A stretch of DNA of 64,000 nucleotides from Epinephelus fuscoguttatus (GCF_011397635.1 NC_064773.1:30389449-30453448); one strand, 5' to 3'. Positions 22,422 through 34,014 are shown, counted from the stretch's first letter. Program-made: numbers and translations. The notes: generated by a model from the sequence alone, not told the origin.

Positions 22422-24591
22422 TGACATGCAGCAAAGAGCCACAGGGTGGAGTTGAACCCGGGCCGCTGCGGCAACAACCTCGTACATGGGGCGCCTGCTC
22501 TACCACTAAGCCACCGACGCCCCAAGGGCTGCTGCATCTTTTCACTCCCAACAGGCGATGTACCTTATAGTCCCAAAACATTGCCTGGGGGAATCTCCTC
22601 TGACTTGCAAACACATCACCAGCTTTAGCTCCACAATCAAACCTCTCCTCTTGCTTGAAGCCAAAGCTATCTGTAAAACACAAAAGACCAATATTAATGA
22701 TACAATAAAGAATAACAGAGAAAGCCCTAAAGTAACTAGTAGTGACAATGGGCCTTGATAGGGCTATGACCAGATCTCAGTTTATTTGCAATAATGGATA
22801 TCTCTAGTACATCAACAACTAAAAGAAAAAGTAATAAATAAATAGAAAATAATAGGAATGTTATAGGAAAACAAGACTGCATAGTAAGTCTTTAAGTCAA
22901 TGTTCAAGTAATACTTGTATATTTGATATCACAATTAAGAAGAATATTGTACTGTGTACTGTAGAATCCTCATTAGATTATTTGCGGCCTGTGGTCAATT
23001 ATGGTCATGATGGGTAATTTATTGCCACCCTCTTGTGGTGCAAAGCTAAAGTGCATGATACCACCACACTTTTCAATTAAAATACAAAAAAATCAGTTAT
23101 CACTGAAACTCCTGTCTCAATTTATATTTACTTTTATAAAGTATGTATTTTCCCAGTCCTAGTCCTGAGACCTCCATTTAAGATAATCCAAAGTAAAACA
23201 ATGAAAACTTTCCTCACTGCATTGACTGCTGGTACACAAACGACATGCTGTATAAAATCTCACACATCATGAAGACATCTGGCAGAACAGGAAAACTTGG
23301 TCAAACTTTTGACCCTCACCAACCCTGACTGAAAGACACTAACAGGACTACCATAGCTCCTGCAGAACGGTGCACTGCAGAATGTGCCTACCATCTTCTC
23401 CAGCCTCACTTTTACATGGTCTGCTGCTGGGTCTCTGGGTGCGGGGCGGAGGTTTGCTCCTTATGGGCTGCTTGGATATGAGTTTGATGGGGATTCGTCT
23501 GCGTACATCTGGGCCTCCCAAACTCCCAGAACCATCGCTTCCTTGAAGATCATTGTCTGCTGGGGAAAAAGGTTGCGTAGGAAAATGGTGCTTTTGAGTT
23601 GTACTAATGCATAAATTTAAATAACCCACAAAATTATAATACATGTACTTGAAGCGTTTTAGTCAATGTTACACCCATTTGATATGGTTATTATAAATGA
23701 TAGTGGAGAACTGAAATGAGCAGTGTGGAAGATGAAATCCCACTGAATTTGTGTTTTCTCGTTATATTTGTTGTAAAATGGACATTGCCCTTTCGAAAAC
23801 AGTTTTACAGTGAGCTTTCAGGAAATGATGCTCGAAGTTATGATGAGCATGATGCATTGTGGCCCCTATTTCATTACTGAATAACGATCCCGTACTTTGA
23901 TATGAATGTTATTGAGGGGGCACGTTTCCCACTGCAAAAGCCCTTACATTAACGTTCTAAGTTATGAACGTCTAATCACGTCTAGTAACTTTGGGTATAC
24001 AGCCATACTACCGACACCGCAATTCATTTAATGTGACCTTGGTGGTCTGCTTCTAAGACCATAAACTAAAAAAGCCAGGATGAATGACTCATACATTTCA
24101 GCAAGTTTTGTGAAGACATGCATTAAGTTATGCCAGCTCTTTGCTAAATCGGTTAGCATGGTGCTAAACGTTGGTGATGTACGTTAGCATTCGCGCCCCA
24201 ACTCAATCGCAGCTAGCAGTTACGCCTTCTAACATGTGGAAATACTATGTTTGCCATTCAAATTAGCAGCCATGTAAACTCAGCAGCAACAAGGCATGTG
24301 ACCTTATAGATTCGTTTAGAACTTAACTGTATATTTTGGTGAACACAAGTGTTGTAGCGTTACTCCGCCGCTAGCCAGTTTTTGCTAACATTAGCCTGGA
24401 CTATGCTAGCTTTAACGCTGCTCTGGGAGAAACATGGTGTCGCAGCGAACCAGCCGACACAGAGGATGATATGTTGTTATTTGTAGAGCTGGCACAACAG
24501 CAACTATAACTGCGTGGGGAAATACGTATGGCATAAAAGAAGTTTGCTAACATCGGCCCTACTGGCTATTTTGCTTACCGCTTTGGTCCAT
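20136..24591 (-). CDS. cbll1: E3 ubiquitin-protein ligase Hakai (6 coding exons)
   Basis: Ring-type E3 ligase that targets tyrosine-phosphorylated E-cadherin and is also an accessory factor of the m6A RNA writer complex. Complement join: 24591-24579, 23556-23392, 22670-22564, 21594-21511, 21430-21357, 21147-20136; phases close to 484 residues (human 491). N-terminus SGSLGG and [16 protein letters not shown] Cys and His from C110 ([33 protein letters not shown]) to C154; then the Hakai-specific zinc region ([18 protein letters not shown] with AHVNHRH); then a proline/histidine-rich tail ending RYRPYYQ. The predicted junction of exons 5 and 6 adds LTMYN between the last two RING cysteines (see findings). 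Tail-to-tail with slc26a3 as in human. Confidence 0.93.
21357..21430 (-). CDS. cbll1: cbll1 coding exon 5
   Basis: Residues 124-148. RING core [20 protein letters not shown] and MCPG. Donor GTAAGT, phase 2. Confidence 0.95.
21511..21594 (-). CDS. cbll1: cbll1 coding exon 4
   Basis: Residues 96-123. [19 protein letters not shown] then LPIQLYGRM; contains the first RING Cys pair (C110, C113). Donor GTATGT. Confidence 0.95.
22243..22254. repeat. Poly(C) tract
   Basis: A run of about 14 C in cbll1 intron 3; a C tract this long is rare in an AT-rich intron and prone to length error in assemblies. Confidence 0.9.
22341..22523 (-). mobile_element. tRNA-derived SINE
   Basis: Read on the minus strand the head has an A-box-like TGGCTTAGTGGTAGAGC (22513-22497) and a B box GGTTCAACTCC that fits GGTTCRANYCC, at tRNA-like spacing, followed by an (AG/CT)n stretch and an AT-rich tail. 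It lies in cbll1 intron 3, in the same direction as cbll1, 40 bases after the exon 3 donor. Confidence 0.8.
22387..22418. repeat. (AG)n microsatellite inside the SINE
   Basis: About 16 AG units forming the variable middle of the SINE copy. Confidence 0.9.
22564..22670 (-). CDS. cbll1: cbll1 coding exon 3
   Basis: Residues 60-95. [20 protein letters not shown] then [14 protein letters not shown], matching the conserved RRFP..FWD region of Hakai. Donor GTACAT. Confidence 0.94.
23392..23556 (-). CDS. cbll1: cbll1 coding exon 2
   Basis: Residues 5-60. [27 protein letters not shown], then a basic/proline linker. The acceptor is AGCAG (NAGNAG): use of the second AG gives MDQSDNDLQ, like human; the first AG would add one alanine. 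Donor GTAGGC. Confidence 0.93.
24579..24591 (-). CDS. cbll1: cbll1 coding exon 1
   Basis: Codons 1-5 (MDQS plus one base). The ATG context is GATCATGGAC. Donor GTAAGC. An upstream ATG at 24616-24614 opens a 14-codon out-of-frame uORF that overlaps this start and ends in exon 2. Confidence 0.88.
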
Positions 24592-24605
24592 GATCCAGCG
24601 AGTGA

Positions 24606-24624
24606 ACGCAATGCATTGTGGGAT
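24606..24624 (-). promoter_or_regulatory. ZNF143/STAF-like binding site
   Basis: On the minus strand ATCCCACAATGCATTGCGT fits the SBS consensus (CCCAnAATGCA followed by YGCG). It lies 15 bases upstream of the cbll1 ATG, where such sites often mark housekeeping promoters. Confidence 0.55.
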
Positions 24625-24625
24625 T

Positions 24626-24740
24626 GAGCGGGCGAGGAGAAGAGGTGAAGGAAAGAGGTAAAGCAAGCAAGACAAGAGCAGAGGGAGGAAGGAAAGAAAG
24701 GAAGAGGAGGAAAGTGAAAAAAGTTGAGAGATGAGGATAA
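24626..24740. other. Polypurine/polypyrimidine tract at the cbll1 5' end
   Basis: About 110 bases nearly all A/G on the plus strand (C/T in cbll1 sense), directly upstream of the start region. Could belong to the 5' UTR or core promoter. Can form unusual DNA structure. Confidence 0.6.
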
Positions 24741-25700
24741 GGGAAGATAAAAAACAAAACAGTAGAATAAGAAAACTCAGGACATAATGAATAAAAGGTA
24801 ACTAAATTGAATTTCCCCTCAGGGGATTATTAAAGTATATAAAATTAAAATTAACTATGATATTACAAACTCAAGGATATTTATTTTATCATTGCTGATA
24901 TATCTAATAACATAGGGCTCAGTCAGATTCTACTGGTAAGTTGTTTTTTTTTTTTTTTTTTAAGAAAATCAGATCACGCAAACATTACTTTTTTTTTAAA
25001 AAACAGTTTTGCAACTGTTTCTAGCATTCATATCATGGTTTCGTGTCAGTAGTTTCCTGGCTGCAGGGCAGAACATTGTAATGAATCACTGCTATGGAAG
25101 CAAACAAAGGCAACAAAGCATTGCTTGCTATTTGGAACTAAATACTTGTTAACTGTGAAATTTATTCACTACTGAATACTTAATTTTGACAGATAAATAC
25201 CACTGTATTGACTGTATTGAAATATTTTATTTTGAAAACCGCCTTTCTTAATTGAGGTGGTTTGAATTTCCCTCTGTGAAATTTCCAAAAGGTAATTTGA
25301 GATGTGCACTTTCAAAATCTTGACATTATTTGTATGAGGTTCACAGAGTCAAACATCCAGGTTGCTCAAAAAGTAAAAACAAAACAAACAAAAAAACACC
25401 TGCGTGGGGCGAACTCCCTTTAATTAAACTGAACACAGTTTGTATTGACTGATTTAATCAACGGCTGTTTTATGCCCACACAACACATTTTACAAAATGT
25501 TAAAAACATATTACGGGCAATCTGTTAGTGTTGTAGCCTATAGTTAAAATTCCATGAAGGTCATTCATTCTTAGTGTGGCACATTGATAAGACCATATTG
25601 ACCCAATATAAACAAATATATATATTTTTTTCAGTTTAAGGCCCTTAGAACTTCACTATTAGTGTCGTTTAATATTATAAAAATAACAGTGTCGCACTGT
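24741..25700. other. Intergenic segment between cbll1 and ppp6r2
   Basis: AT-rich, with an 18-T run near 24943 and a short fish repeat-like piece near 24810-24840. No exon seen. Separates two divergent promoters. Confidence 0.5.
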
Positions 25701-25712
25701 CGCATCATTCAG

Positions 25713-25731
25713 TTCTCCAAAATGCTTTGCT
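25713..25731 (+). promoter_or_regulatory. Weaker ZNF143-like site on the ppp6r2 side
   Basis: ttctccaaaatgctttgct differs at a few positions from the SBS consensus. A YY1-like cgccattttg follows at 25804-25813. Both fit a ppp6r2 promoter just upstream of the putative first exon. Confidence 0.3.
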
Positions 25732-25899
25732 GAGCTCAGTGCACTGTCTGAAGTCAATGCACGTCCCCAGTGTAGGTCTACTGCGCGCTCTCGTAACCAT
25801 GTCGCCATTTTGATTCGAAAAATATGACTGAGTTTTTCCTGCTTTGCATGCTAAACTTAGCCCCGGTTTGAATTACTTTGTGCGTGAGTACGAATCATA

Positions 25900-26220
25900 C
25901 ACTTTATATCTGAAATAACATGTATTGCTATTAATGTCAAGTAGCCGTTAATGTTAGAGAACCGTTTATTTGACAGACTTTAAAGCCACATTTGACTAAC
26001 GTTAGCCAAGTTGAGCTAGCTAACAGTAGCCTGTGCTGTCGCAGACTGACCCCTTCTTCAAAACAAATCACTATTCGCTCACAGGCTAATGTCTGTTAGC
26101 TAACACAGCTAGCTAATAGTTAGCTGGATAGCTAGTGACTTAGTAGCTGGCTGCTTGACGAAAAACTCGACTAGCAGTCTAATACAGACGGAAGGAATAG
26201 CAGCGGGCTTTCAATCAAAG
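25900..26220 (+). other. ppp6r2: Putative ppp6r2 non-coding first exon
   Basis: The stretch ends in a strong donor (caaag then GTAAGT at 26221). It sits about 1.6 kb head-to-head from the cbll1 start, in a CpG-bearing, GTTAGC-rich zone typical of fish promoters. The true transcription start is not defined; only the donor supports the call. Confidence 0.4.
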
Positions 26221-29200
26221 GTAAGTTTTGGACGGAAAGATCGTCATGAGTTTGAACAACTAGCTAGCGTTAACTCTGCTGCTGCATCGACAAAGTTGAA
26301 CCCAAGTTGGAGAGCTATTTAACTTGGCTAACTCGGCTCAGTACACGTTAACTGTTAGTAGCCGTTTAGCTTACGTGCAAATCAGAGGAAAGGAGGAACT
26401 AACGTTAGCTAAACAGTTTGCTAAGTTTGCTAAGTTACTGTCTTTAAATCACCAAGTAACGGTGATGACGAAACTAATGTTGGTTAAACGGCCAACTTTG
26501 TCGAAGAAATCTGTTAAACTGTTAGATTACTTAACTCTAGTTAACGTAAAATAGTCGATAAATTACGTTCAACATATGTAGCTGGTGCCATCGAGACTAA
26601 CGTAACTTGTTATCCCACCGATATGTTCCTTATAACACTGCAGGCCTTTTAAATGTCCAGTAACAAACAAGCTAGACAGTAGTAAAGTTGTGTTTTTCGG
26701 TGTAGCCATTCGGAATAGGCTGAGGCCAACAGCAACGAAGCCTTGCTGAGTTTCTGAAATCAACTAACACGACACAGAGATTAGTTTGTTTGCACCTGAA
26801 TTCCAGATGAATAAAAAAAGAGGGACCTCGTGTTTAAACGACTACAGTGAGTAGTGAACATTTACCGTAAGATCTGCAATCACTGTAAAGCAAATCTACG
26901 TTGTTTTGATCTTGTATTATTCGGTAGTGGTACCTCCACTGGAGTTGAAGTAAACAGAAATCTGAGCTCCTACCGCAAGTCAGTTGATGTGCACTCCATG
27001 CCAAGGCTACTGCAGCTCAGTTTACATTTCTTTAGCAACCTACCAGTGTGTCTCTTATTGTTAATCAGGCTTTACAAATAGGGGACCCCGGTATATATCA
27101 AAATAACATAAACGAATGATGAAGATACATCATTTTATTGTTATTGGTTTAACTAGCACTTTAAAATGCATGTGTCATCAGCTATCACATGCCAGGTGCC
27201 CATCTCAAGTTATCGAAGTCTGATGCATGGCTTATCTTTGACAGTCAACAAACCCAAAGGTAGTCAATATTGTGAATGGAAGAGACCCAGGAACTCTTTA
27301 CATTGTGATGGAGTGATATAAAGCACAAGTAGTCATTTGCTTTATTTTCAAAGAACTATTTCAATGTTTTGGGAGTGTCACCTTTGTATCAAACATTAGA
27401 TATAGTTGTGTTTACACGTTTATACAACTTCACTGCAGCCAGTGAGTAGCGACAGGCTGAGTAAAACTGTAGCTTTTGTTTGACTTATGAAGTGCCCCAT
27501 TTTAGATTGTTTGATCATTTGGTAGTGCATGTCACTATGTCACTATCTAGCACAGTGTGATAGACATTTCGTCGCCACCAGTTGCATCTTTCTTTACATT
27601 CAGCAAGTATAGGGGAGTTTATGTAAAAGTGCAGGTGGAATTTCCTTGTGCTTGATTTTGCGGCTTTTTAACTTGCCTAAGTACAGACAATTGTTGGCTC
27701 ACAACATCCACACGTATGCCCTTTGTATGTGCCATTGTTCCTCTTTTCATCGTCTGTTATATGTGCCAGTAGACTGTTTTTGTTGAGGTTGCCTCTGGTG
27801 GGTTCTATTTTGGATGTAAAGTCAAGCATTTGCTTTCCTGTTCAGTGTCCACAGGGAGCGTTCAGCGGGTTATTATTGCACTTGTGTACTCTGTAAATGT
27901 ATGCCAGATGGACGCTGCTGCATGTGCAGGGAAGGGTCCTTGTCAGGAAAAAAGGAAAAGAAAAAGGAGGAAGCACTTTGATTTCCCCCTTCAGTTTTAC
28001 TTCCATGATTAACAGTTGATAGCATGTTGCTCAGAGAGACACGTTAGCTTTGACCAAACCAGTAGATGTAATTGTCACTGCTCGTGTGTTCGTTGTCAAG
28101 ATTAGCCGCCACGGTAACCACAAGAGGAAAAACAAACTAAACATGCTTGCGTAGTCACAAAAAGGTGAAATACTTGTTTGTCATCATTTAAGATGCATTC
28201 TCCATTTACCATCATCTGATAGTAGGCACTTAAAAGCCTCTGTTGTGGTGCTGATGAGACATGAAAAGTACCAAAGACCAAATCTTTTTCAGCAGCTGTC
28301 TGAGTATAGAGTGATGAGCATGCACACGACTTCCTTGTAGTTCTCAACAACAAGTAACCTGCTGGTTTTGTTGGGTGTAATCCTGGGAACTAGCTAAAAT
28401 ATTTCATCATAATTTCCAGTGTTTAACATTGATATAACATAATCTATTATGTAATTAAAGTAAACTTTATGTCAACATCTGACTTAACAGTAATATGTGA
28501 TATGGGCCTATTGACTCTAGCCTAATGCATTTTCATAAAACAGAAGAAATCCACAAAATAAGTAGTGTAAAACCGGAGGGATGCGCTTTCCTCGTCAGTT
28601 TGTCTTGTAGGGAATCCTCACTACAAGTAAACATTCCCATTGTGTTGAGTTAAGTTAAACCTAAAAGACAACATCCCATTTATAATGTGTGGGCACTTTG
28701 ATGTTCCCAAGTGTCATGTTAAATTACGTTAAAGCTTTTAAACATCTTCTGTGTCTTATTGAAACTGATACCACACTGATATGGGGTGAAATATTAAAAT
28801 CCACGACAGAATAATTATGATTTTTGATTTAACCATTGACATAAATAATTGTAGATGTATTATATGTTGTTTTATTCATATTATTCCATACTCTGTCCTG
28901 ACATATCTGGTATCTTTGTTTTTCTACATTTGGGAAAAGACTTTGCAGGTTTGAACAAAAGCAGTGTGCTCAGTCACAACATAATTTTATAATAATTGAT
29001 CCACCAAAGCAGATGTAACTTTAGACAGGCTAATACTGGGGATGTCTCACAAATCTTGCCTCAGACCCATGCATTGAGTTCATGACAGTGCCTTTTAAAA
29101 TGTATGTTTTAATTAAGTTTCTGTTTATTGCTCTTAAGTAATACAGCTGTGAAGAGAAGGCTTACATGAGTGAAGTTATTTAAATATGTTTGACAGCTGA

Positions 29201-30596
29201 AAAACATCCTGTGATGTGCCTGTTGGGGTCCCGTAGGACCAAGAGTTAGATATCATTTGAATTGTTTTCATCTTTTGAACAAATAACTAAAAGCATCTTT
29301 AGTGCTACAGTGTAAGTGCTTAGAGATATATTTAAAAAATGATAATTCCGAGCAAGGATTGTTGAGATGTAGTCTGAAGCTTTTATGTTCATAAAACTAG
29401 AATCTACTTTCTGTAAATTTGACTTTAGAGATAAAGACATCACTGACTATGTTGCATGCACACATATATTCAGGTTTGTTGCCCTTATTCCAGAAAGACA
29501 ATATTCCTATTAAGCTGTCTATATGGCCAATGAAAATTAATATTTAACTAATATTCCTGTTAAGGTACAGCTGTGCATACGCTGCTTAATGTGCCCCAAC
29601 TGTGCTAAAGCAAAATGGAGTCGCTTGTGCTGTTTTGCTTCTTTGCATCAAAATAGGATTTTTTCAAAGTTTTCCATTGTTGACAGACTTGTTGGACGGT
29701 GAAAACACAGCCTCCGTCTTTAATTCCTTCAAGGTTAGAGTCGTGATATTTGTGCATATCCAAAGACCTGTTGATATTCAAGTCTTTCATAATGTATAAA
29801 AGTAGGTGTGTTTCTCCCTCCGACCACAAATATGGCCTTTTCTTTTGGGCATACATCTCTACCCCAGCCTTGCAAACTGTTAGTCTGTTTTGTGTACAAC
29901 ACACAGAGCTGACTGTAAACAGGCAAGATGCTGTGTGTCACAAACTGTAACCCTAAAACACACATCCTAAAACCTGAATAATACCAACATAATCCACTTG
30001 TCTTAATTTGAAAATGCTACATTTGGATTGCTATTTGCTATTTATATGACCTATATAAAATTCAGAATACAGTCATATTGGGAATAATATAGAGATATTA
30101 GTGTGCATGTAAACGTAGTGTCTGTCATTAGCTGTTAGTTGGAATGGTATTAAGTTCATAAATAACAATAAGACTCTTTACCAACAGAATTGTCTTCATG
30201 TTAGAAGTGGTAAACATCTCACCGGACTATCCTAATAATCTTACTACTAAAGTTACAAATAACAGGTAAATCAACGTTTTACTCTGCATGGGATTTCTTA
30301 TCATTCCAGCCAGTTAGCTTTGAGATTTTAAATTGAAAAGAGTGGAGTGCAGAAATGTGAATGAGGACAAAGTGGAGTATTTCAAAAGACATGTAGAAAC
30401 AATATGTATTGTTGGCACCCATGCAGAGCTATGTCACCAACTTGCAAAGCTTCATCAGTCTTAATGTATACGTTCACATACAGTATTTGTACGGATCTAA
30501 AATACTGTCTGAACTGTATGTTAACACAGTGTCATTTCTTCTAAAATCTTGTTGCACAGTTGATAAATAATCTCCGCTGTTTTTCCTGTTGTGCAG
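26221..30596. other. Putative ppp6r2 5' UTR intron 1
   Basis: 4.4 kb, AT-rich. Contents recognised: GTTAGC-rich start (to about 26430) and an antisense Myb/SANT-like ORF (29605-29904). Nothing else supported. Confidence 0.4.
29605..29904 (-). pseudogene. Myb/SANT-like DNA-binding domain fragment
   Basis: 99-codon frame. From about residue 23 the pattern YLWSEGETHLLLYIM, a middle helix, then VCQQWKTLKKSYFDAKKQ follows the three-helix Myb/SANT-like domain found next to Harbinger transposases and in their domesticated relatives: spaced tryptophans, CxxWKxLKKxY. The remainder of any such protein is missing on either side, no splice structure is apparent, and it lies antisense in a ppp6r2 intron, so a transposon remnant is most likely. 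A single-exon host gene is possible but unproven. Confidence 0.5.
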
Positions 30597-30766
30597 GTTA
30601 TGGTGAGCCTCTCAGCGTCTCATCTCCTAAACAGGCCTGCGTTTTAAGAGGAGACCGATGCTGATAAATGCCAGGCCTCGCCACACTCTCTGTCGTCTGC
30701 ACAAACACAAATGCCTGCCTGCCCGTGGGGGAGGTCTGATTAAAGATATCCACATTTCATCCACTG
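30597..30766 (+). other. ppp6r2: Putative ppp6r2 non-coding second exon
   Basis: Good polypyrimidine-GTGCAG acceptor and a GTACGT donor bracket 170 GC-richer bases with no long frame. A short 15-codon uORF starts at 30600. Placement between the promoter zone and the coding exon suggests 5' UTR. Confidence 0.45.
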
Positions 30767-30880
30767 GTACGTGTCAGCATTCCACTGTGTTGCATTTTTT
30801 ACATTTACATGGACCACAATAGTGCAACTGTTGTTATTGTAAATAATGTAGTATTTCCATTGATCTGGGGACATGTCAAT

Positions 30881-31502
30881 CAATCAATCAATCAATCAAT
30901 TTTATTTATAAAGCCCAATATTACAAATCACAGATTGCCTCACAGGGCTTTACAGCATACGACATCCCTCTGTCCTTAGGACCCTCACAGCGGATAAGGA
31001 AAAACTCCCCAAAAAAACCCTTTAACGGGGAAAAAAAGGTAGAAACCTCAGGAAGAGCAACTGAGGAGGGAACCCTCTTCCAGGACAGACAGACGTGCAA
31101 TAGATGTCGTGCAGAACAGATCAGCATAATAAATTAACAGTAATTTGTATGACACAATGAGACCGAAAGAGAGACAGAGAGAGAGAGAAAGAGATGCGGG
31201 ACAGACGATAATGACAGTAGCTTACAACAACATTAATGAAAGTGATAATATTATAGTTATTGTTCTGGCTACTGTGGTACAGTATGTTGAAAGTAAATAT
31301 TAATATCTGGCAATATACATGTGTGACAGTAATCATATGTGTATAATAACAGTAGAAGTATGACTAATGACTAATGATGGCAGCAGCAGCAGCAGCAGGA
31401 GGCATCTGGCAGGACCACGGCAGCAGCACAGCTACACACGTCACGCTGTCCAGGCACCGCTGTGATATGAGTTAATCTGAGAGACAATGGAGCACAAAGG
31501 CT

Positions 31503-31553
<51 letters not shown>

Positions 31554-32010
31554 AGGTGAGAAGGTGAGAAGGTGAGAAGGTGCCCGGTGTATTATGGGGG
31601 GTCCTCTGGCGGACTAGGCCTAAGTCAGCCTAACTAGGGGCTGGTACAGGGCAAGCCTGAGCCAGCCCTAACTATAAGCTTTATCAAAGAGGAAAGTCTT
31701 ATGTCTAGTCTTAAATGTGGAGACGGTGTCTGCCTCCCGGACCATAACAGGAAGATGATTCCACAGGAGAGGAGCCTGATAGCTGAAGGCTCTGGCTCCT
31801 GATCTACTTTTGGAGACTTTAGGGACCACGAGTAACCCTGCATTCTTAGAGCGCAGTGTTCTGGTGGGATAATATGGCACTATGAGCTCTCTAAGATATG
31901 ACGGAGTTTGACCCTTTAGAGCTTTATAAGTTAACAGTGGGATTTTAAATTCAATTCTGGATTTTACAGAGAGCCAGTGCAGAGAAGCTAAAACAGGAGA
32001 AGTATGATCT
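30881..32010 (-). mobile_element. 5'-truncated LINE (L2/CR1-like) 3' end
   Basis: On the minus strand the segment from about 32010 to 31668 encodes the C-terminal end of a non-LTR reverse transcriptase ORF (YYPTRTLRS, then FSYQAPLLWNHLPV and FKTRHKTFLFDKAYS), with frame damage. It is followed by about 780 bases of 3' UTR and ends in a (TGAT)n tail (30877-30901). The UTR contains (AG)n (31507-31549) and an 8-bp gagaaggt tandem repeat (31556-31581). Confidence 0.75.
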
Positions 32011-33787
32011 TGTTTCTTAGTTCCTGTTCATGTTGATAATATTCAATTCCAAATCAACATTTAAATTTTATACAGCTGAACCTAATGATTGACTGAAGAT
32101 ATCACCTTCACATTATGTCACAGCATTATTGTTACCCTCCTGTACTTGACTTCAGACTCAATCTTTCTGTCATTTTCATAATGACCTTTGTGGACATCCA
32201 GCAGTAGAGAATGTATTGTTGTTCCTGTTGCAAACCTATGAAAACTTCAATAAATTGTTGTTTTTCATCAAGTCTATACATACCCAACTACCTACATTAA
32301 TGCGGCATAAATCTGAATACTCAGTCTTAAATTTATCATTTATCATATTATTAGGAAATGCAGTTTATAAGAACATTTACGATTAATCTCCTCCCATCCA
32401 CTATGATGCCGAAATCCTTGCCTGACTCTATTGACTTTCAGAGGCTGTAGCAGACTGAGTTTTGAAGCCTTGTGAAAACCTAAGGAATCCATTGGTTCCC
32501 ACCATGTCATGCTAGATTGTCAGGAAAGGGGTTAAATAACGCTCCAAAGTTAGGCTAAAATTTGAGGGGGCATGGCCATTTTCACAGGAATTCCTTGACC
32601 ACTCACCTCAAGATATCTGAATAAAATGCCTTCTGTAGGTCCCCACAAGTATCCCCCTTTACAGACATGCCCACTGTATGATAGTACCATGCAATATTTT
32701 TGCCTGTTGTATATGAATATCTCTGCATACTGGGGTGTGTAAACAGTATTGAAATTGTGTAAGACTGGAAAGTTGAGCTTCTTGTGGATTCACAGAGCCC
32801 ATTTTTATTCATGTGTGATTATGTTAGCACCATAGTGGCCGTTTCACTGTAGTGAGACCATTTTTTAAATGGACATGTACACTGTATAAAATGACCTATT
32901 GTGACCTTTAGGATAATTACAGCCTCATAAAACTTAACAACTACAAACTAGAGGCCTCTGGGATTTAGATGATAAATGACTTTTATATTGACAATAAGGG
33001 GGTTTCTCAGCAGTTTCCCTAACAGAAATACTCACCATCCAGTCGCCGAAAAATGCAATGTTATAGTAATCCCCAAATGTCGAAAAGTTTTGGATACCAA
33101 ATCACAGATGGCATCAACTGAAAATATGCGGCAATAATTTAGAAGACATAATTGATCATGGGAATTGACATCATATACTTACATCATAATGTTTTAAGCC
33201 CCTATATACTCTATACTATAAGCCTAACTAAAACACTGTGTTAATTACATATTCATGAAGAGAAAAACTTAAAACACAGTGCTTTGAAATAATCTTTAGG
33301 TTCCCAGCTTTCAGATGATGTATATTACTTTTATGTGGCCTATAGGCCTGCTGTTGACCTGCCATATGTCATGAAGGTCTTATGTTCCCCCTAAAAAAGA
33401 CAAAAGAGGGTCTGTGGTATGCAGAGATGTCGTGGAAGAGGTTAAGTAAATACAACAATGTTGTAGTCCTTGTAAACATAGTCTATGATATAAAAGGACA
33501 TACTGCAAGTGATAGTGCTGTCTTGTTGTTTCAGCTATTATTGGTTTAATCCTCAGGCTTACATCTTTGTTTACATCCATTTCTCTCCCCTGCTTCCTTC
33601 CCCACCTACACATCCACTCTTCCCTTCCCTTCCCTTTCCTACCCCTTGCTTGTATTGTTCTCGCTACTGCTGGGCCTCTGTATTCCCTCATCTTCCTCCA
33701 TCCCTGTGTTTTTGTCCTTTACTTTCCCTCCCTTCTCGCTTTGCGTTCCTATGGCCCAGGGCTGTGTCCCCCGTCCCAGCGGCCACC

Positions 33788-34014
33788 ATGTTTTGGAAGT
33801 TCGACCTGCACACCACCTCCCACATCGACCAGCTGCTGGACAGGGAGGACGTGACGCTGAGAGAGCTGATGGAGGAGGATGACGTCCTGCAGGAGTGCAA
33901 GGCCCAAAACCGTCGGCTGCTCCTCTTCCTCTCCCAGGACCACTGCATGCAGGAGCTGGTCAGCCTCATCACCACAGAGCCTCCCGCCGACCTGGAGGAG
34001 AGGAGCCGGTTTAA
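33788..34014 (+). CDS. ppp6r2: ppp6r2 coding exon 1
   Basis: Residues 1-76. Start in a near-perfect Kozak context (GCCACCATGT). A polypyrimidine tract (33560-33740) and AGs at 33758-33759 and 33778-33779 give the likely acceptor, so translation should start here despite the open frame extending upstream. Donor GTGAGT. Confidence 0.95.

Noticed and set aside
22341-22523. tRNA gene
   Set aside because: A and B boxes are present but the body lacks a cloverleaf and is followed by SINE sequence.
30877-31585. Short tandem repeats as a CRISPR-like array
   Set aside because: They are simple microsatellites inside a LINE 3' UTR with no unique spacers, in a vertebrate genome.
33509-33787. Upstream extension of the ppp6r2 first coding exon
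   Set aside because: It translates the polypyrimidine tract in front of the acceptor; the family starts at MFWKFDL with a strong Kozak context.
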